A program made the translations under genes and the position numbers. Below, piece by piece: positions 46,429 through 55,095 of a stretch of 64,000 nt of DNA (position 1 is its first letter; the number at the start of each line of letters is the position of its first letter). Origin of the DNA: Gordonia sputi NBRC 100414 (GTDB lineage: Bacteria; Actinomycetota; Actinomycetes; Mycobacteriales; Mycobacteriaceae). The stretch is from assembly GCF_000248055.1 (NCBI RefSeq), contig NZ_BAFC01000083.1, positions 62,001-126,000 of the forward strand, in the 5' to 3' direction. Under the pieces are notes generated by a model. The model was not told the origin of the DNA and did no database searches. It saw only the letters and a program-made list of their open reading frames with translations.

Positions 46429-47286
46429 CAATCGCTGCGCCGGCGATGGTTCTTTGTCCACTGTCACCGACACGGCGCGGCGAGCCAGACCTGGCGTGGC
46501 GAGCTGATGGTCGACGCGCCAGCCGACGTCCTTGGCGAACGACTCCCCCGCCCAGCTCCACCAGGTCAGCGGTCCGGGTCGATCACCATGGATACGCCGG
46601 ACCACGTCGACGAGTCGACGCGAACCCAAAACCGAATCGAACCAGGCGCGGTCTTCGGGCAGGAAGCCGTCCATCGACCGGGCAGCGCGCCAGTTGGTCA
46701 CGTCGTGTTCGGTATGGGCGATGTTCAGATCCCCGACGAGCAGAAACTCCCGACCGTCACGTTGGGCCGACAGGCGATTTCGGTTCAGCTCACGAGCGAA
46801 TGCACTCAGGAATCGTTGCTTTCGGTCGTACTTCGCCCCACCGTCGGGGGCGTCGCGCATGGCTCCTGTTCGTTGACGATGCGCGGGCAGTCCGCCCTTC
46901 GGCAGGTAGAGGCACCCGACAGTGACCGGTCGGTCGGCGAGGTCGACTTCGATGTACCTTCCGTGCGTGGCGAATTCGTTGAGTCCGCGTGCTTTCGGCG
47001 GATCGGTCAGCCAGGTCCGCACTGCGGTCGGTGGTGTCTTGGTCAGAATTGCCACGCCGTTACGTCCGGCAATCGATCCGACGTCGAGCGCGATCGAGTA
47101 GCCGGGAAAACTGCCGACTTCCGTTGCCGGAGAGCGCAGTTCCTGAAGCGCCACGACGTCGGGGCTTCGTTCTGCCAACCACGCGTCGAATCCTCGACGT
47201 CGCGCTGCTCGAATCCCGTTGACGTTGAATGACACAACCGTGAAAGGGTCAGGCCGGTTGTGGGACGCGGCCCCGCCGTCGTTCAT
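46336..47286 (-). CDS. xthA: Exonuclease III family AP endonuclease
   Basis: 316 aa from ATG 47286, which overlaps the VOC gene stop (ATGA). Exo III motifs: VVSFNVNGIRAARRRGFDAWL, VVALQELRSP (metal-binding Glu), YLPKGGLP, FLLVGDLNIAHTEHDVTNW (Asp and Asn), WWSWAGESFAKDVGWRVDHQLATP and LSDHAPLVVTY (catalytic Asp-His). It repairs abasic sites and trims DNA 3' ends. It is about 45 residues longer than typical members, partly through the C-terminal RPFQLVDGRQRGAQVYS that overlaps doxX. Confidence 0.92.
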   Translation of the reverse strand: MNDGGAASHNRPDPFTVVSFNVNGIRAARRRGFDAWLAERSPDVVALQELRSPATEVGSFPGYSIALDVGSIAGRNGVAILTKTPPTAVRTWLTDPPKARGLNEFATHGRYIEVDLADRPVTVGCLYLPKGGLPAHRQRTGAMRDAPDGGAKYDRKQRFLSAFARELNRNRLSAQRDGREFLLVGDLNIAHTEHDVTNWRAARSMDGFLPEDRAWFDSVLGSRRLVDVVRRIHGDRPGPLTWWSWAGESFAKDVGWRVDHQLATPGLARRAVSVTVDKEPSPAQRLSDHAPLVVTYRERRPFQLVDGRQRGAQVYS

Positions 47287-47630
47287 TGCGTGTGGGTGCC
47301 GACGTTGATCACGCGACCGTCGGATGCCCGGTAGAAGAATCGTGTGACGCCCCACGGTTCGTCGGTCAGCGGGTGCACGATCTCCACTCCCGCGGCATGC
47401 GCCTGGGCGAGCGCTTCTCGGACGTCGTCGACGAAGATCGAGACGTCGGGGTTGACCGGCGCGGACGCGTCGGAGGTCATGACGCTGAGCTGATGCCCGT
47501 CGTCGTCTCCCAGAGTGACGATCCATCCGTGATCCATGAGGACGCGCAGGCCGAGGATCGCAGAGTGCTCAGCAACGGCCTGGTGGAGATCCGAGACGGT
47601 GAGATTGGGAACCACTCGATCAACATGCAT
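47283..47630 (-). CDS. Glyoxalase/VOC-fold protein
   Basis: 115 aa, ATG 47630. One vicinal-oxygen-chelate module pair: VDRVVPNLTVSDLHQAVAEHSAILGLRVLMDHGWIVTLGDDDGHQLSVM and VSIFVDDVREALAQAHAAGVEIVHPLTDEPWGVTRFFYRASDGRVINVGTH. It resembles small bleomycin-resistance-like or glyoxalase-like proteins; the substrate is unknown and metal ligands are not certain. It is translationally coupled to the exonuclease gene downstream. Confidence 0.88.
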   Translation of the reverse strand: MHVDRVVPNLTVSDLHQAVAEHSAILGLRVLMDHGWIVTLGDDDGHQLSVMTSDASAPVNPDVSIFVDDVREALAQAHAAGVEIVHPLTDEPWGVTRFFYRASDGRVINVGTHTQ

Positions 47631-47677
47631 ACTCCCACTCTCTCACCGACCGCCCGGCCCGACGGCCGGGGCCGGCG

Positions 47678-48259
47678 TCAGCGGCGGTCGTAGGTGAGCA
47701 CCCGTACACCGCCGGGGAGATCTGTCTCGTCCACCGGGGTGAACAGGGTCGGCGCGAACGGCCCGTTGAACAACGGCACCCCACTGCCGATGATCGACGG
47801 GTTCACTTTGAGCACCAACCTGTCGATCTCGGGAAGCAACGCATGTGCCAGCGTTCCGCCGCCGACAAGCCAAATGTCGAGTCCCTCTTCGCGTTTGAGT
47901 TCGCGCACTGTCTCGGCGGGTTCGTCTCGCACGATCTCCACGGCTCCAGAGTTGCTCCCTGGAAGAGTCGTCGAGAACACCAGGTGACGAAGATGTGGGT
48001 ACGCGTCGGGGATACCCGCGGCAAGACCGAGTTCGTACGATCCACGCCCCTCGACGACCGTGTCGAAAACTGTTCCCGCACCGTCGATTCCGAGCGCTGT
48101 GCGCACCGGGTCCGGTAGCGTCTCGGGATAGTTCTCGACGATGAACTGCACAACGTCGTCGGTGATCGGGAAGAAGTCGGCCCCGGAAGGGTCACCACCG
48201 TCGGGTCCAGCGATGAATCCGTCGAGCGTCGTTGCCACGTAGTAGACGAGTCTGCGCAT
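47678..48259 (-). CDS. Dihydrofolate reductase-like (RibD C-terminal fold) reductase
   Basis: 193 aa, ATG 48259. MRRLVYYVATTLDGFIAGPDGGDPS opens the fold; DIWLVGGGTLAHALLPEIDRLVLKVNPSIIGSGVPLF is the NADPH-binding and core block. These stand-alone RibD-C proteins reduce unknown pteridine- or pyrimidine-like substrates. It is transcribed in the direction of the VOC and xthA genes with a 47-base gap. A second member of the same fold is encoded at 51484-52044, with low similarity beyond the shared motifs. Confidence 0.9.
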   Translation of the reverse strand: MRRLVYYVATTLDGFIAGPDGGDPSGADFFPITDDVVQFIVENYPETLPDPVRTALGIDGAGTVFDTVVEGRGSYELGLAAGIPDAYPHLRHLVFSTTLPGSNSGAVEIVRDEPAETVRELKREEGLDIWLVGGGTLAHALLPEIDRLVLKVNPSIIGSGVPLFNGPFAPTLFTPVDETDLPGGVRVLTYDRR

Positions 48260-48336
48260 CGGTTGATTCTCCCATAACGGACATGAGTCGACGATGTCTT
48301 CTCACGCGCGTGCGTCGCGGCGAGCGTGCGCTTCAC

Positions 48337-48732
48337 TCACACGTTGACGTCGAAACCCAAGTCCACATCGCAGGCGGCCTGCCCGCCTCGAATACCCCAA
48401 TTTGCCATCTCGATATCGCGAACGATGACCGTGATGTGGTCGGCCGGGATGCCGAGCACGCCCAGTCGTCGTGAAACCTCTCGGTAGAGAGCACGTTTGG
48501 CGTCGACGCTCCGGCCGGCAAAGCAGTCGACGACAACGAGGGTGTACGCCTCCGGAGACGACAGGGTCGGCGGTACCGCGAAGCGATGAGGCTCGTGCAC
48601 AACAAGTCTCACGTGTTTGTCTTCGACGGGGATCGCGAACGCTGCGACCAAGGAGTCGTGAACCGCGTCCAGAATCGCCGCCTCGGTCTCTGGGGCGTAC
48701 GTCCGACGAACTTCGACCTGGGTGCTTGGCAT
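48337..48732 (-). CDS. Tautomerase-superfamily protein
   Basis: 131 aa from ATG 48732 so that the product begins Met-Pro (MPSTQVEVRR); removal of Met exposes the N-terminal proline that serves as the catalytic base in this superfamily. In-frame starts upstream (48822) would bury the proline. YTLVVVDCFAGRSVDAKRALYREVSRRLGVLGIPADHITVIVRDIEMANWGIRGGQ is the second beta-alpha-beta unit. It is divergent from the ABC-F gene across 77 bases. Confidence 0.85.
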   Translation of the reverse strand: MPSTQVEVRRTYAPETEAAILDAVHDSLVAAFAIPVEDKHVRLVVHEPHRFAVPPTLSSPEAYTLVVVDCFAGRSVDAKRALYREVSRRLGVLGIPADHITVIVRDIEMANWGIRGGQAACDVDLGFDVNV

Positions 48733-48809
48733 CAAGAAACGATACCGCCTGCACACCACGGCCGGACTCGGCGAGCATGTCGCAACGACGTGAGTGCGAC
48801 GATATAGCA

Positions 48810-50477
48810 ATGACCGCATCACTCGTCGCCAAGGACATCGCCGGCGGCTACGCCCATCGTGTGCTGTTCGATCATCTCGATCTGACGGTCGCGCCGGGCG
48901 ACGTTGTCGGAGTTGTTGGCGCCAACGGCGCGGGCAAATCGACGTTGCTGGCGGTCCTGTCGGGCAGCCTCGCTCCGCTCGAGGGCACTGTCACGCGCGC
49001 GCCGGCCGACGCCTTCGTCGGGTGGCTGCCACAGGAGCACGAGCGCGTGCCGGGTGAGACGGTCGCCCAGTACGTTGCTCGACGAACGGGCTGCGCTGCG
49101 GCCAGCGAGGCCATGGAGCTAGCAGCGGCAGCACTGGCCGACGAGGCGCCGGCGTCGGGCGCAGAGGATGATCCGGCCGATGTGTATTCGGCGGCGCTCG
49201 ACCACTGGCTGGCCACCGGTGCCGCCGATCTCGACGAGCGACTGCCGGCCGTACTCGCCGACGTCGGTCTACGAACCGGCGACACTCCTCCCGAAGACGC
49301 TTTGATGACCGGGCTGTCGGGAGGCCAGGCGGCTCGCGTCGGGTTGGCCGCGCTGCTGTGTTCACGTTTCGACATCGTGCTCCTCGACGAACCCACGAAC
49401 GACCTCGATCTCGATGGCCTCGCGCGACTCGAAGAAGTCGTCAGCGGCATGCGCGGTGGCGTTGTGCTGGTGAGTCACGACCGAGAGTTCATGGCGCGCT
49501 GCGTGACTCGCGTGATCGAACTCGACCTCGCCCAGCACACCAACACCGTCTACAACGGCGGCTACGAGAGCTTTCTGGAGGAGCGCGAGGTCGCGCGGCG
49601 CCACCGCCGCGAGGAGTACGAGGAGTTCGCCGAGAAGAAGGCCGACCTCGTGGCGCGGGCGCGCACTCAACGCGAATGGTCGAGTCAGGGTGTGCGCAAC
49701 GCCATGCGCAAGGCTCCCGACAACGACAAGATTCGACGCCGCGCAGCCAGCGAGTCCAGCGAGAAGCAGGCGCAGAAGGTGCGCCAGATGGAGAGTCGCA
49801 TCGCTCGACTCGACGAAGTCGCCGAGCCCCGCAAGGAGTGGGTGCTGGAGTTCACCATCGGGTCGGCGCCGCGATCGAGCTCGGTGGTCGCCACCGTCGC
49901 CAACGCCGTTGTGCGACAGGGAGACTTCACCCTCGGGCCGGTGTCGCTCCAGGTCAACGCCGGCGAGCGGATCGGCATCACCGGACCCAATGGAGCCGGA
50001 AAGTCGACGCTCCTACGCCTCCTCACCGGGTCCGTGACGCCCGACGAGGGCACGTCAAGTCTCGGCGCAAGTGTGGCGATCGGCCAAATCGACCAGGCGC
50101 GTGGACAATTCACCGGTCCACAACCGCTCGCCGACCGGTTCGAGGAACTCGTCCCCGACTACTCGACCGAACAAGTGCGAACACTACTGGCCAAGTTCGG
50201 CCTCCGCGCCGATCACGTCGACCGCGCCGTCGGCGACCTGTCGCCCGGCGAGCGCACCCGCGCGGCATTGGCACTGCTTCAGGCGCGCGGAGTCAACGTA
50301 CTCGTGCTCGACGAACCGACCAACCATCTCGACTTGCCCGCGATCGAACAGCTCGAAGCGGCACTCGAGTCGTTCGACGGCGCGCTGCTCCTGGTCACCC
50401 ACGACCGTCGGATGCTCGAGAAGGTGCGCATCGACACCCGATGGCACGTCGACGGCGGGCACGTGACCGTCGAGTGA
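48810..50477 (+). CDS. ABC-F family ATPase (ribosome-associated, possible antibiotic resistance)
   Basis: 555 aa from ATG 48810. Two ABC cassettes and no membrane segment: Walker A GANGAGKST and GPNGAGKST, signature LSGGQAARVGLAAL and LSPGERTRAALALL, Walker B with catalytic Glu LLDEPTNDLDLDG and VLDEPTNHLDLPA. The interdomain P-site tRNA-interaction linker is long, basic and helical (RRHRREEYEEFAEKKADLVARARTQREWSSQGVRNAMRKA and on). ABC-F proteins act on the ribosomal E site; some protect against macrolides, lincosamides or pleuromutilins. Whether this one is a resistance or a translation factor cannot be told here. Confidence 0.92.
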   Translation: MTASLVAKDIAGGYAHRVLFDHLDLTVAPGDVVGVVGANGAGKSTLLAVLSGSLAPLEGTVTRAPADAFVGWLPQEHERVPGETVAQYVARRTGCAAASEAMELAAAALADEAPASGAEDDPADVYSAALDHWLATGAADLDERLPAVLADVGLRTGDTPPEDALMTGLSGGQAARVGLAALLCSRFDIVLLDEPTNDLDLDGLARLEEVVSGMRGGVVLVSHDREFMARCVTRVIELDLAQHTNTVYNGGYESFLEEREVARRHRREEYEEFAEKKADLVARARTQREWSSQGVRNAMRKAPDNDKIRRRAASESSEKQAQKVRQMESRIARLDEVAEPRKEWVLEFTIGSAPRSSSVVATVANAVVRQGDFTLGPVSLQVNAGERIGITGPNGAGKSTLLRLLTGSVTPDEGTSSLGASVAIGQIDQARGQFTGPQPLADRFEELVPDYSTEQVRTLLAKFGLRADHVDRAVGDLSPGERTRAALALLQARGVNVLVLDEPTNHLDLPAIEQLEAALESFDGALLLVTHDRRMLEKVRIDTRWHVDGGHVTVE

Positions 50478-50573
50478 TCCAGGCGGCGACCGCGATAGTT
50501 GTTGCGCCGGATTGGCGGCAGATTTCCCGGCAATCTACCCAAATGGGAACAATGCGACGTCCGGTGGTGCTGA

Positions 50574-50672
50574 ATGGTGGACATCACGGTGAAGGGTGGA
50601 CGCAGAATGCTCGCATCGCTCAAGGCATGGTTACAGCGCGGTAGTGACGGCACGGAAGAGGTGCGCCGATGA
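50574..50672 (+). CDS. Possible 32-aa leader ORF coupled to the DUF899 gene
   Basis: ATG 50574 begins MVDITVKGGRRMLASLKAW and ends LQRGSDGTEEVRR; its TGA overlaps the DUF899 ATG (ATGA). No convincing ribosome binding site is seen and I recognise no homologue. The overlap suggests translational coupling, but a chance ORF in GC-rich DNA is quite possible. Confidence 0.3.
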   Translation: MVDITVKGGRRMLASLKAWLQRGSDGTEEVRR

Positions 50673-51355
50673 CGAGCAGCGACCCCGACTGGCCGGCCAT
50701 CGTCGACCGCGCTGCCTGGGACGATGCCAGGAGTGTTCTGCTGCAGCAGGAGAAGGCGCTCACCCGCATGAAGGACGCGGTCAGCGCGGCACGACGCCGC
50801 ATGCCGATGGTCGAAGTGCGCTCGGACTATGCCTTCGAGGGCGCGAATGGGCGCGTGACACTGCTTGACCTCTTCGACGGACGGCCTCAGCTCATCGTGC
50901 AGCACTTCATGTTTGGTCCTGACTGGGAGGAAGGCTGTGACGGCTGTTCGATGATGGCCGACCATATTGGTCCGCTCTCCCACCTCCACGCTCGACGGAC
51001 GTCGTTCGTCCTGACCTCCCGTGCACCACTGGATCGGCTGAGTGCCTTCAGAGATCGCATGGGCTGGCAGCTGCCGTGGTACTCGACCGTCGGCGACGCA
51101 TTCAACACCGACTTCGGTGCGACCGTCGACGGCGAGGAGCGCCAAGCGATCAGCGTCTTCCTTCGCCGGGGCGACCGTGTATTTCATACGTGGTCGACGT
51201 TCGGTCGAGGCGAAGAGACATTCATGCTCGTGTTCGACCTTCTCGACCTCACGCCGTTCGGCCGTCAAGAGGACTGGGAGAACTCGCCACCCGGCGTCCC
51301 GCAGGAACCGACGTACTCGTGGATGCGCCTCAGCGACCGGTACGAGAACGACTAG
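50669..51355 (+). CDS. DUF899 thioredoxin-like protein
   Basis: 228 aa, ATG 50669. The DUF899 core reads VTLLDLFDGRPQLIVQHFMFGPDWEEGCDGCSMMADHIG with a CxxC at C90/C93, then HLHARRTSFVLTSRAPLDRLSAFRDRMGWQLPWYSTVGDAFNTDFGA and VFHTWSTFGRGEETFMLVFDLLDLTPFGRQE. The thioredoxin-like fold with this cysteine pair suggests a thiol redox role; no substrate is known. It is followed by a GC-rich hairpin. Confidence 0.9.
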   Translation: MTSSDPDWPAIVDRAAWDDARSVLLQQEKALTRMKDAVSAARRRMPMVEVRSDYAFEGANGRVTLLDLFDGRPQLIVQHFMFGPDWEEGCDGCSMMADHIGPLSHLHARRTSFVLTSRAPLDRLSAFRDRMGWQLPWYSTVGDAFNTDFGATVDGEERQAISVFLRRGDRVFHTWSTFGRGEETFMLVFDLLDLTPFGRQEDWENSPPGVPQEPTYSWMRLSDRYEND

Positions 51356-51368
51356 CGCTCCTGCCGAG

Positions 51369-51389
51369 GGCGGGACCTCCCGGCCCGCC
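51369..51389 (+). terminator. Candidate hairpin terminator after the DUF899 gene
   Basis: GGCGGG (51369-51374) and CCCGCC (51384-51389) form a 6-bp GC stem around a 9-base loop, 14 bases after the stop. No T-run follows. Confidence 0.45.
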
Positions 51390-51483
51390 GCTCCCTGGCG
51401 GTGCCGCTTGCGGTTGCCCACACGCGCGGAATCCGCGCTTCTGGGAAACCGGAACTCGACTGGCCGTTAGTCCCTGCGGCGAC

Positions 51484-52044
51484 TCAGGTCAGAACGCGAT
51501 ACCGAAGGCGAACTACACCGTTTCCGAAACGGTGCTCGTCGAGCAGTTCGAGCGCGGCTCGAACGCCGCGCGACAGAGCTGGCTTACCGCCGCCGACAAC
51601 AATGGGGAGGACGAAGAGTTCGCACTCGTCGACCAGCCCTGCATTGAACGCCGCCGAGGCTACCTGTGCGCCGCCGATGGTGAGATTGCTGGTGGCCGCT
51701 GCCTTCATTTCGCGTATCGCTGCGGCATCGAACTGGCGCTCGATTCGCGTGTCACCGGTTGCCACGTCGGTCAAGGTGGACGAGTACACGACTTTGCTCG
51801 CCGCCTTCCATACTTTTACGAACTCGGCCATGAGGTCCGATTGTTCTGCAAAGGCGGGATCGGTCTCCCAAACGGACATCGCTTCGTAGAGGCGCCGGCC
51901 GTAGAGGAAGGTGCCCGCGGAGCGAAGAAGGTCGGTGTGCGCCGCAAAAACTTCATCGTCGACGGGGAACCAATCGAACTTGCCACTTTCGTCTTCCACG
52001 TACCCGTCAAGCGACATGTTGTTGGCATAGATCAGCTTGGCCAC
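51484..52044 (-). CDS. Dihydrofolate reductase-like (RibD C-terminal fold) protein
   Basis: 186 aa from GTG 52044, preceded by AGGAGA. MAKLIYANNMSLDGYVEDESGKFDWFPVDDEVFAAHTDLLRSAGTFLYGRRLYEAM is the typical N-terminal half and SNLTIGGAQVASAAFNAGLVDECELFVLPIVVGGGKPAL the NADPH-binding half. Last gene of an ArsR/SRPBCC/RibD-like operon; in full-length versions of such operons the SRPBCC and RibD-like proteins are thought to handle a small toxic or flavin-like compound. It starts 12 bases after the original stop of the broken SRPBCC gene, so polar loss of translation coupling is possible. Confidence 0.9.
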   Translation of the reverse strand: MAKLIYANNMSLDGYVEDESGKFDWFPVDDEVFAAHTDLLRSAGTFLYGRRLYEAMSVWETDPAFAEQSDLMAEFVKVWKAASKVVYSSTLTDVATGDTRIERQFDAAAIREMKAAATSNLTIGGAQVASAAFNAGLVDECELFVLPIVVGGGKPALSRGVRAALELLDEHRFGNGVVRLRYRVLT

Positions 52045-52056
52045 TTCACTGTTCTC

Positions 52057-52536
52057 CTATCTCGGATGATGGGGTCTGGCCGCGAGTATTTCGGCGTCCA
52101 GTTTGGTCAATGCCTCGCTCCAGCCTCGCCGAGCACTGCCCCGTTGCTCTGGAGGGAGCCATTGGCGGATCGTGAGCCGAGTCCGTCCATCGTTCTCGTC
52201 GGAAAACTAGTACCGAATCCTGGTCTGGAATGGCTCAATTCCTCCCGGAAGCTGACCACCGACATGCATCAGACCGTCGATGAGTTCGCCCTCCACCACG
52301 TCGGTCAAATCGACGCGCACCCGGACGCGGATGTGTGGATCGGCGGCGGATACCTCCGTCCATTGCTGATAACCGCCTGATCGGATATCGAACTCGATCT
52401 CACTTGCGGGCAAAGTGTTGCCGACCGGGCCCCACCAGGCCGCGAAATGCATCGGATCCGTGAAAACCCGAAAGGCAAGATCCCGAGGCGCCGCGAGCAC
52501 ATGGGTGATGTCGATCTGCGGGGTTTCGGTATGCAT
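52057..52536 (-). pseudogene. SRPBCC/AHSA1-domain gene interrupted by an in-frame amber codon
   Basis: ATG 52536 opens an AHSA1-type SRPBCC protein (ITHVLAAPRDLAFRVFTDPMHFAAWWGPVG). After 109 residues, at PFQTRIRY, an in-frame TAG (52209-52207) stops translation. Continuing past it in the same frame gives FSDENDGRTRLTIRQWLPPE and then RGWSEALTKLDAEILAA, which is exactly the expected C-terminal strand and helix of the family, ending at a TAG (52059-52057). The restored protein would be 159 aa, the normal length. A single GAG-to-TAG change explains the break. No other lesion is seen, so it is recent. The 109-aa product lacks the long C-terminal helix and would probably not fold. Confidence 0.85.
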
Positions 52537-52928
52537 CAGAGTTCCTCCTCGCCAGAGGTGTCAGTGGCCTCCTGGCACGAGGGGCGCGTGGGAGCCGCCT
52601 CCTGGATGGCTGCAAGATGGGCATCGAGCCGGGTAAGAGACGAGTCCCAGAACTCTTTGTATCGAGCGATCCAATCGGCAGCTTCGCGAAGCGGCTCGGC
52701 TTCTAGGTGGCTAGCTCGCAACTTGCCTGAACGTGTACGCGAGATGAGTGCGGCTTGCTCAAGCACCTTCAGGTGTCGGGAAACAGCAGGCATAGACATG
52801 GGCAGCGGTGCAGTCAGTTCAGTGACTGTGGCGTCGCGCTTCGCCAACTCAGCGAGGATTGCACGCCGAGTCGGGTCTGCCAGCGCCGAGAACACGACGC
52901 TGAGTTGATCCGTCCCAGCCATATCCAC
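52536..52928 (-). CDS. ArsR-family repressor
   Basis: 130 aa, ATG 52928 (ATG 52922 possible). Winged helix: LSVVFSALADPTRRAILAELAKRDATVTELTAPLPMSMPAVSRHLKVLEQAALISRTRSGKLRASHLEAEPLREAADWIARY. No CxC metal site, so it belongs to the ArsR branch that pairs with SRPBCC proteins rather than to metal sensors. Its stop overlaps the SRPBCC start (TGATG). A double palindrome lies just upstream and is probably its operator. Confidence 0.92.
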   Translation of the reverse strand: MDMAGTDQLSVVFSALADPTRRAILAELAKRDATVTELTAPLPMSMPAVSRHLKVLEQAALISRTRSGKLRASHLEAEPLREAADWIARYKEFWDSSLTRLDAHLAAIQEAAPTRPSCQEATDTSGEEEL

Positions 52929-52938
52929 CTCCGGTCAT

Positions 52939-52966
52939 TTAACGACTTTGTTAAGTATTCAATACT
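52939..52966. promoter_or_regulatory. Two adjacent palindromes upstream of the ArsR gene, probable operator
   Basis: TTAAC (52939-52943), 6 bases, GTTAA (52950-52954) is followed at once by AGTATT-C-AATACT (52954-52966). Both dyads lie 11-38 bases ahead of the ArsR start in an unusually AT-rich stretch for this genome, as expected for promoter DNA bound by an ArsR dimer. Confidence 0.7.
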
Positions 52967-53129
52967 GGGAGGAATTCGTCCAGCGCAGGTCGGAAACTGA
53001 CCTCAAATGCAGGCTGGGTACGCGCACTCACCGGGCCATCAGCTCTTGCGGCAGCGGAGTAGGACGATGCGCACTGACGAGTGCGGGGCTCGACCGGACC
53101 GCGGACCAGAGGGGTCCACGTCTGAATAC

Positions 53130-53167
53130 AAAAAAACCCAGGCGAGAGACTCTCTCACCTGGGTTTT
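53130..53167 (-). terminator. Strong intrinsic terminator of tRNA-Pro
   Basis: On the minus strand AACCCAGGTGAGAGA pairs with TCTCTCGCCTGGGTT (one mismatch) and is followed by a run of seven T. It begins 4 bases after the tRNA 3' end. This is the only terminator in the window with a clear U tract. Confidence 0.93.
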
Positions 53168-53170
53168 ACG

Positions 53171-53244
53171 TCGGGCTGACAGGATTTGAACCTGCGACCA
53201 CTTGACCCCCAGTCAAGTGCGCTACCAAACTGCGCCACAGCCCG
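53171..53244 (-). tRNA. tRNA-Pro (anticodon GGG)
   Basis: 74 nt. Acceptor CGGGCTG pairs with CAGCCCG plus discriminator A; D arm GCGC-AGTTTGGTA-GCGC; anticodon stem CTTGA/TCAAG with loop CTGGGGG, giving anticodon GGG; T arm GCAGG-TTCAAAT-CCTGT. The CCA end is not encoded. Reads CCC/CCU codons. No integrase or att-like duplication is seen at its 3' end. Confidence 0.96.
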
Positions 53245-53331
53245 TTGCCCTCTCGCGAGGGCCTCGACAACATTAGCCGACGGCGCCCGTTGGAGGCTAA
53301 TCGCCTGGTCACGGCCGCGCCGACGGTTCTG

Positions 53332-53598
53332 CTAAGAGACCGTGGAGCGCTTCCGGTACCAGATCCAGCCACCGGTCACGATGAGTGCGCCGACCAACGA
53401 TCCGATGATCCCGCTCGGACGCAACGACAGTCCGTCACCCGAGAGCAGGCTGATCAACAGTCCGCCGACAAAGGAGCCGACCATGCCCGCGACGATGGCC
53501 AAGGTCCAGTCGATGTTCCACATGTTCTTGCCACCGATGATCAGCTGCGCGAGGGCGCCGATAACCATCCCGAATACGATGATCGCCAAGATAAGCAC
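53332..53598 (-). CDS. GlsB/YeaQ/YmgE-family small membrane protein
   Basis: 88 aa with three hydrophobic helices: MLILAIIVFGMVIGALAQLI, WTLAIVAGMVGSFVGGLLISLLSG and GIIGSLVGALIVTGGWIWY. This is the transglycosylase-associated (misnamed) stress-membrane protein family; in other bacteria it responds to stress. It follows der on the same strand but the 48-base gap and small size suggest separate expression is possible. Confidence 0.9.
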   Translation of the reverse strand: MLILAIIVFGMVIGALAQLIIGGKNMWNIDWTLAIVAGMVGSFVGGLLISLLSGDGLSLRPSGIIGSLVGALIVTGGWIWYRKRSTVS

Positions 53599-53646
53599 GC
53601 ATGGGAGTATGTCACGACTTCGGGCGGGACTCGCCGTCTGGGGCGG

Positions 53647-55095
53647 TCAACGCTTCCGGCGGTCCCGCTTGTCGCGCACGCGCACGTTGATCCGGACCGG
53701 CGAGCCGTCGAAGTTGAATTCCTCGCGGAGGCGACGCTCCAGGAAACGGCGGTAGCCCGCCTCCAGGAATCCGGTCGTGAATAGCACGAACGTCGGCGGT
53801 CGCACCGATGCCTGGGTCGCGAACATCACGCGCGGCTGCCGTCCTCCGCGCAGCGGAGGCGGATTCGACGCGATGACGTCTTTGAGCCAGTTGTTGAGCT
53901 GGCCGGTGGAGATGCGCTTGTCCCACGACTCCAGCGCACCTTCGAGAGCAGGCACCAGCTTTTGGACCGCGCGTCCGGTCATCGCCGAGATGTTCACACG
54001 CCGTGCCCACGGCACGCGCGCGAGCTCGCGGTCGATCTCCTTGTCGAGCTGGTAGCGACGATCCTCGTCGACCAGATCCCACTTGTTGAACGCGATCACC
54101 AAGGCACGTCCGGTCTCGATGATCAGCGACAGCACACGTAGATCCTGCTCGGTGATCGGTTCCGAAGCGTCGATCAGCAGGATCGCGACCTCGGCGGCCT
54201 CAAGCGCCGACCTCGTGCGCAGCGACGCGTAGTACTCGTGCCCGCTGGCGGTGTGCACCTTGCGGCGCAAGCCCGCGGTGTCGACGAACAGCCACGGCCG
54301 TCCGTCGAGTTCGACAAGCTCGTCGACGGGGTCGACGGTGGTGCCCGCGACATTGTCGACGACCGAACGGTCGGAACCCGCGAGCTTGTTGAGCAGCGAG
54401 CTCTTCCCGACGTTGGGCTTACCGACGAGCGCCACGCGACGGGGACCGCCGAACGCAGGCGCAGCATCCCGCGGGGTCTCGGGCATCTTCTCCAGGATCA
54501 CGTCGAGGAGATCACCCGCTCCCCTGCCGTGCGCAGCGGAAACCGTATGTGGTTCACCGAGTCCCAGCGACCAGAGTGATGCAGCCTCGGCCTCGAGCTT
54601 CTCGCTGTCGACCTTGTTGGCGACGAGGATGACCGGCGTCTTGGACCGTCGAAGCACGCGCGCAACGGCCTCGTCTGTCGCGGTGGCGCCGACCGTGGCG
54701 TCGACGACGACCACGATGACGTCGGCGGTTTCCATCGCCGATTCGGCCTGTTTCGCGACGGCCTGTTGCAGGCCCTTGGCGTCGGGTTCCCAACCGCCCG
54801 TATCGACGACGGTGAATCGGTGTCCCGACCACGACGCCGAATACGACACACGGTCGCGGGTGACGCCGGGGATGTCTTCGACGACGGCCTCACGGCGGCC
54901 GAGGATGCGGTTGACCAACGTCGATTTGCCCACGTTGGGACGGCCGACGATCGCGACGACGGGGAGGCGCTCGGGTTCGCCACCTTCCTCGCCGAGGTCG
55001 AATTCGCTGAGTTCCCAATCGGTTTCGTCCGACCAGATCCCGTCGCCTGGTTGGGCGGTTACGTCGGTAGTGATGAAGTCATCGTGCTCGGTCAC
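53647..55095 (-). CDS. der: Ribosome biogenesis GTPase Der (EngA)
   Basis: Assembles the 50S subunit. 482 aa with tandem G domains: first G1 [15 protein letters not shown]3 DTGGWEPD, G4 NKVDSE; second G1 [15 protein letters not shown]3 DTAGLRR, G4 NKWDLVD. The C-terminal KH-like domain ([22 protein letters not shown]) ends in the basic tail [10 protein letters not shown]. An acidic N-terminal extension of about 40 residues precedes the first G domain. GTG 55095 overlaps the cmk stop (GTGA). Confidence 0.97.
   Translation of the reverse strand: MTEHDDFITTDVTAQPGDGIWSDETDWELSEFDLGEEGGEPERLPVVAIVGRPNVGKSTLVNRILGRREAVVEDIPGVTRDRVSYSASWSGHRFTVVDTGGWEPDAKGLQQAVAKQAESAMETADVIVVVVDATVGATATDEAVARVLRRSKTPVILVANKVDSEKLEAEAASLWSLGLGEPHTVSAAHGRGAGDLLDVILEKMPETPRDAAPAFGGPRRVALVGKPNVGKSSLLNKLAGSDRSVVDNVAGTTVDPVDELVELDGRPWLFVDTAGLRRKVHTASGHEYYASLRTRSALEAAEVAILLIDASEPITEQDLRVLSLIIETGRALVIAFNKWDLVDEDRRYQLDKEIDRELARVPWARRVNISAMTGRAVQKLVPALEGALESWDKRISTGQLNNWLKDVIASNPPPLRGGRQPRVMFATQASVRPPTFVLFTTGFLEAGYRRFLERRLREEFNFDGSPVRINVRVRDKRDRRKR

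Noticed and set aside
53171..53244. tRNA-Pro as an integration site for a mobile island reaching back to about 48 kb
   Set aside because: No integrase, no duplicated tRNA 3' end and no phage or plasmid genes are seen; the intact terminator directly after the tRNA also argues against insertion.
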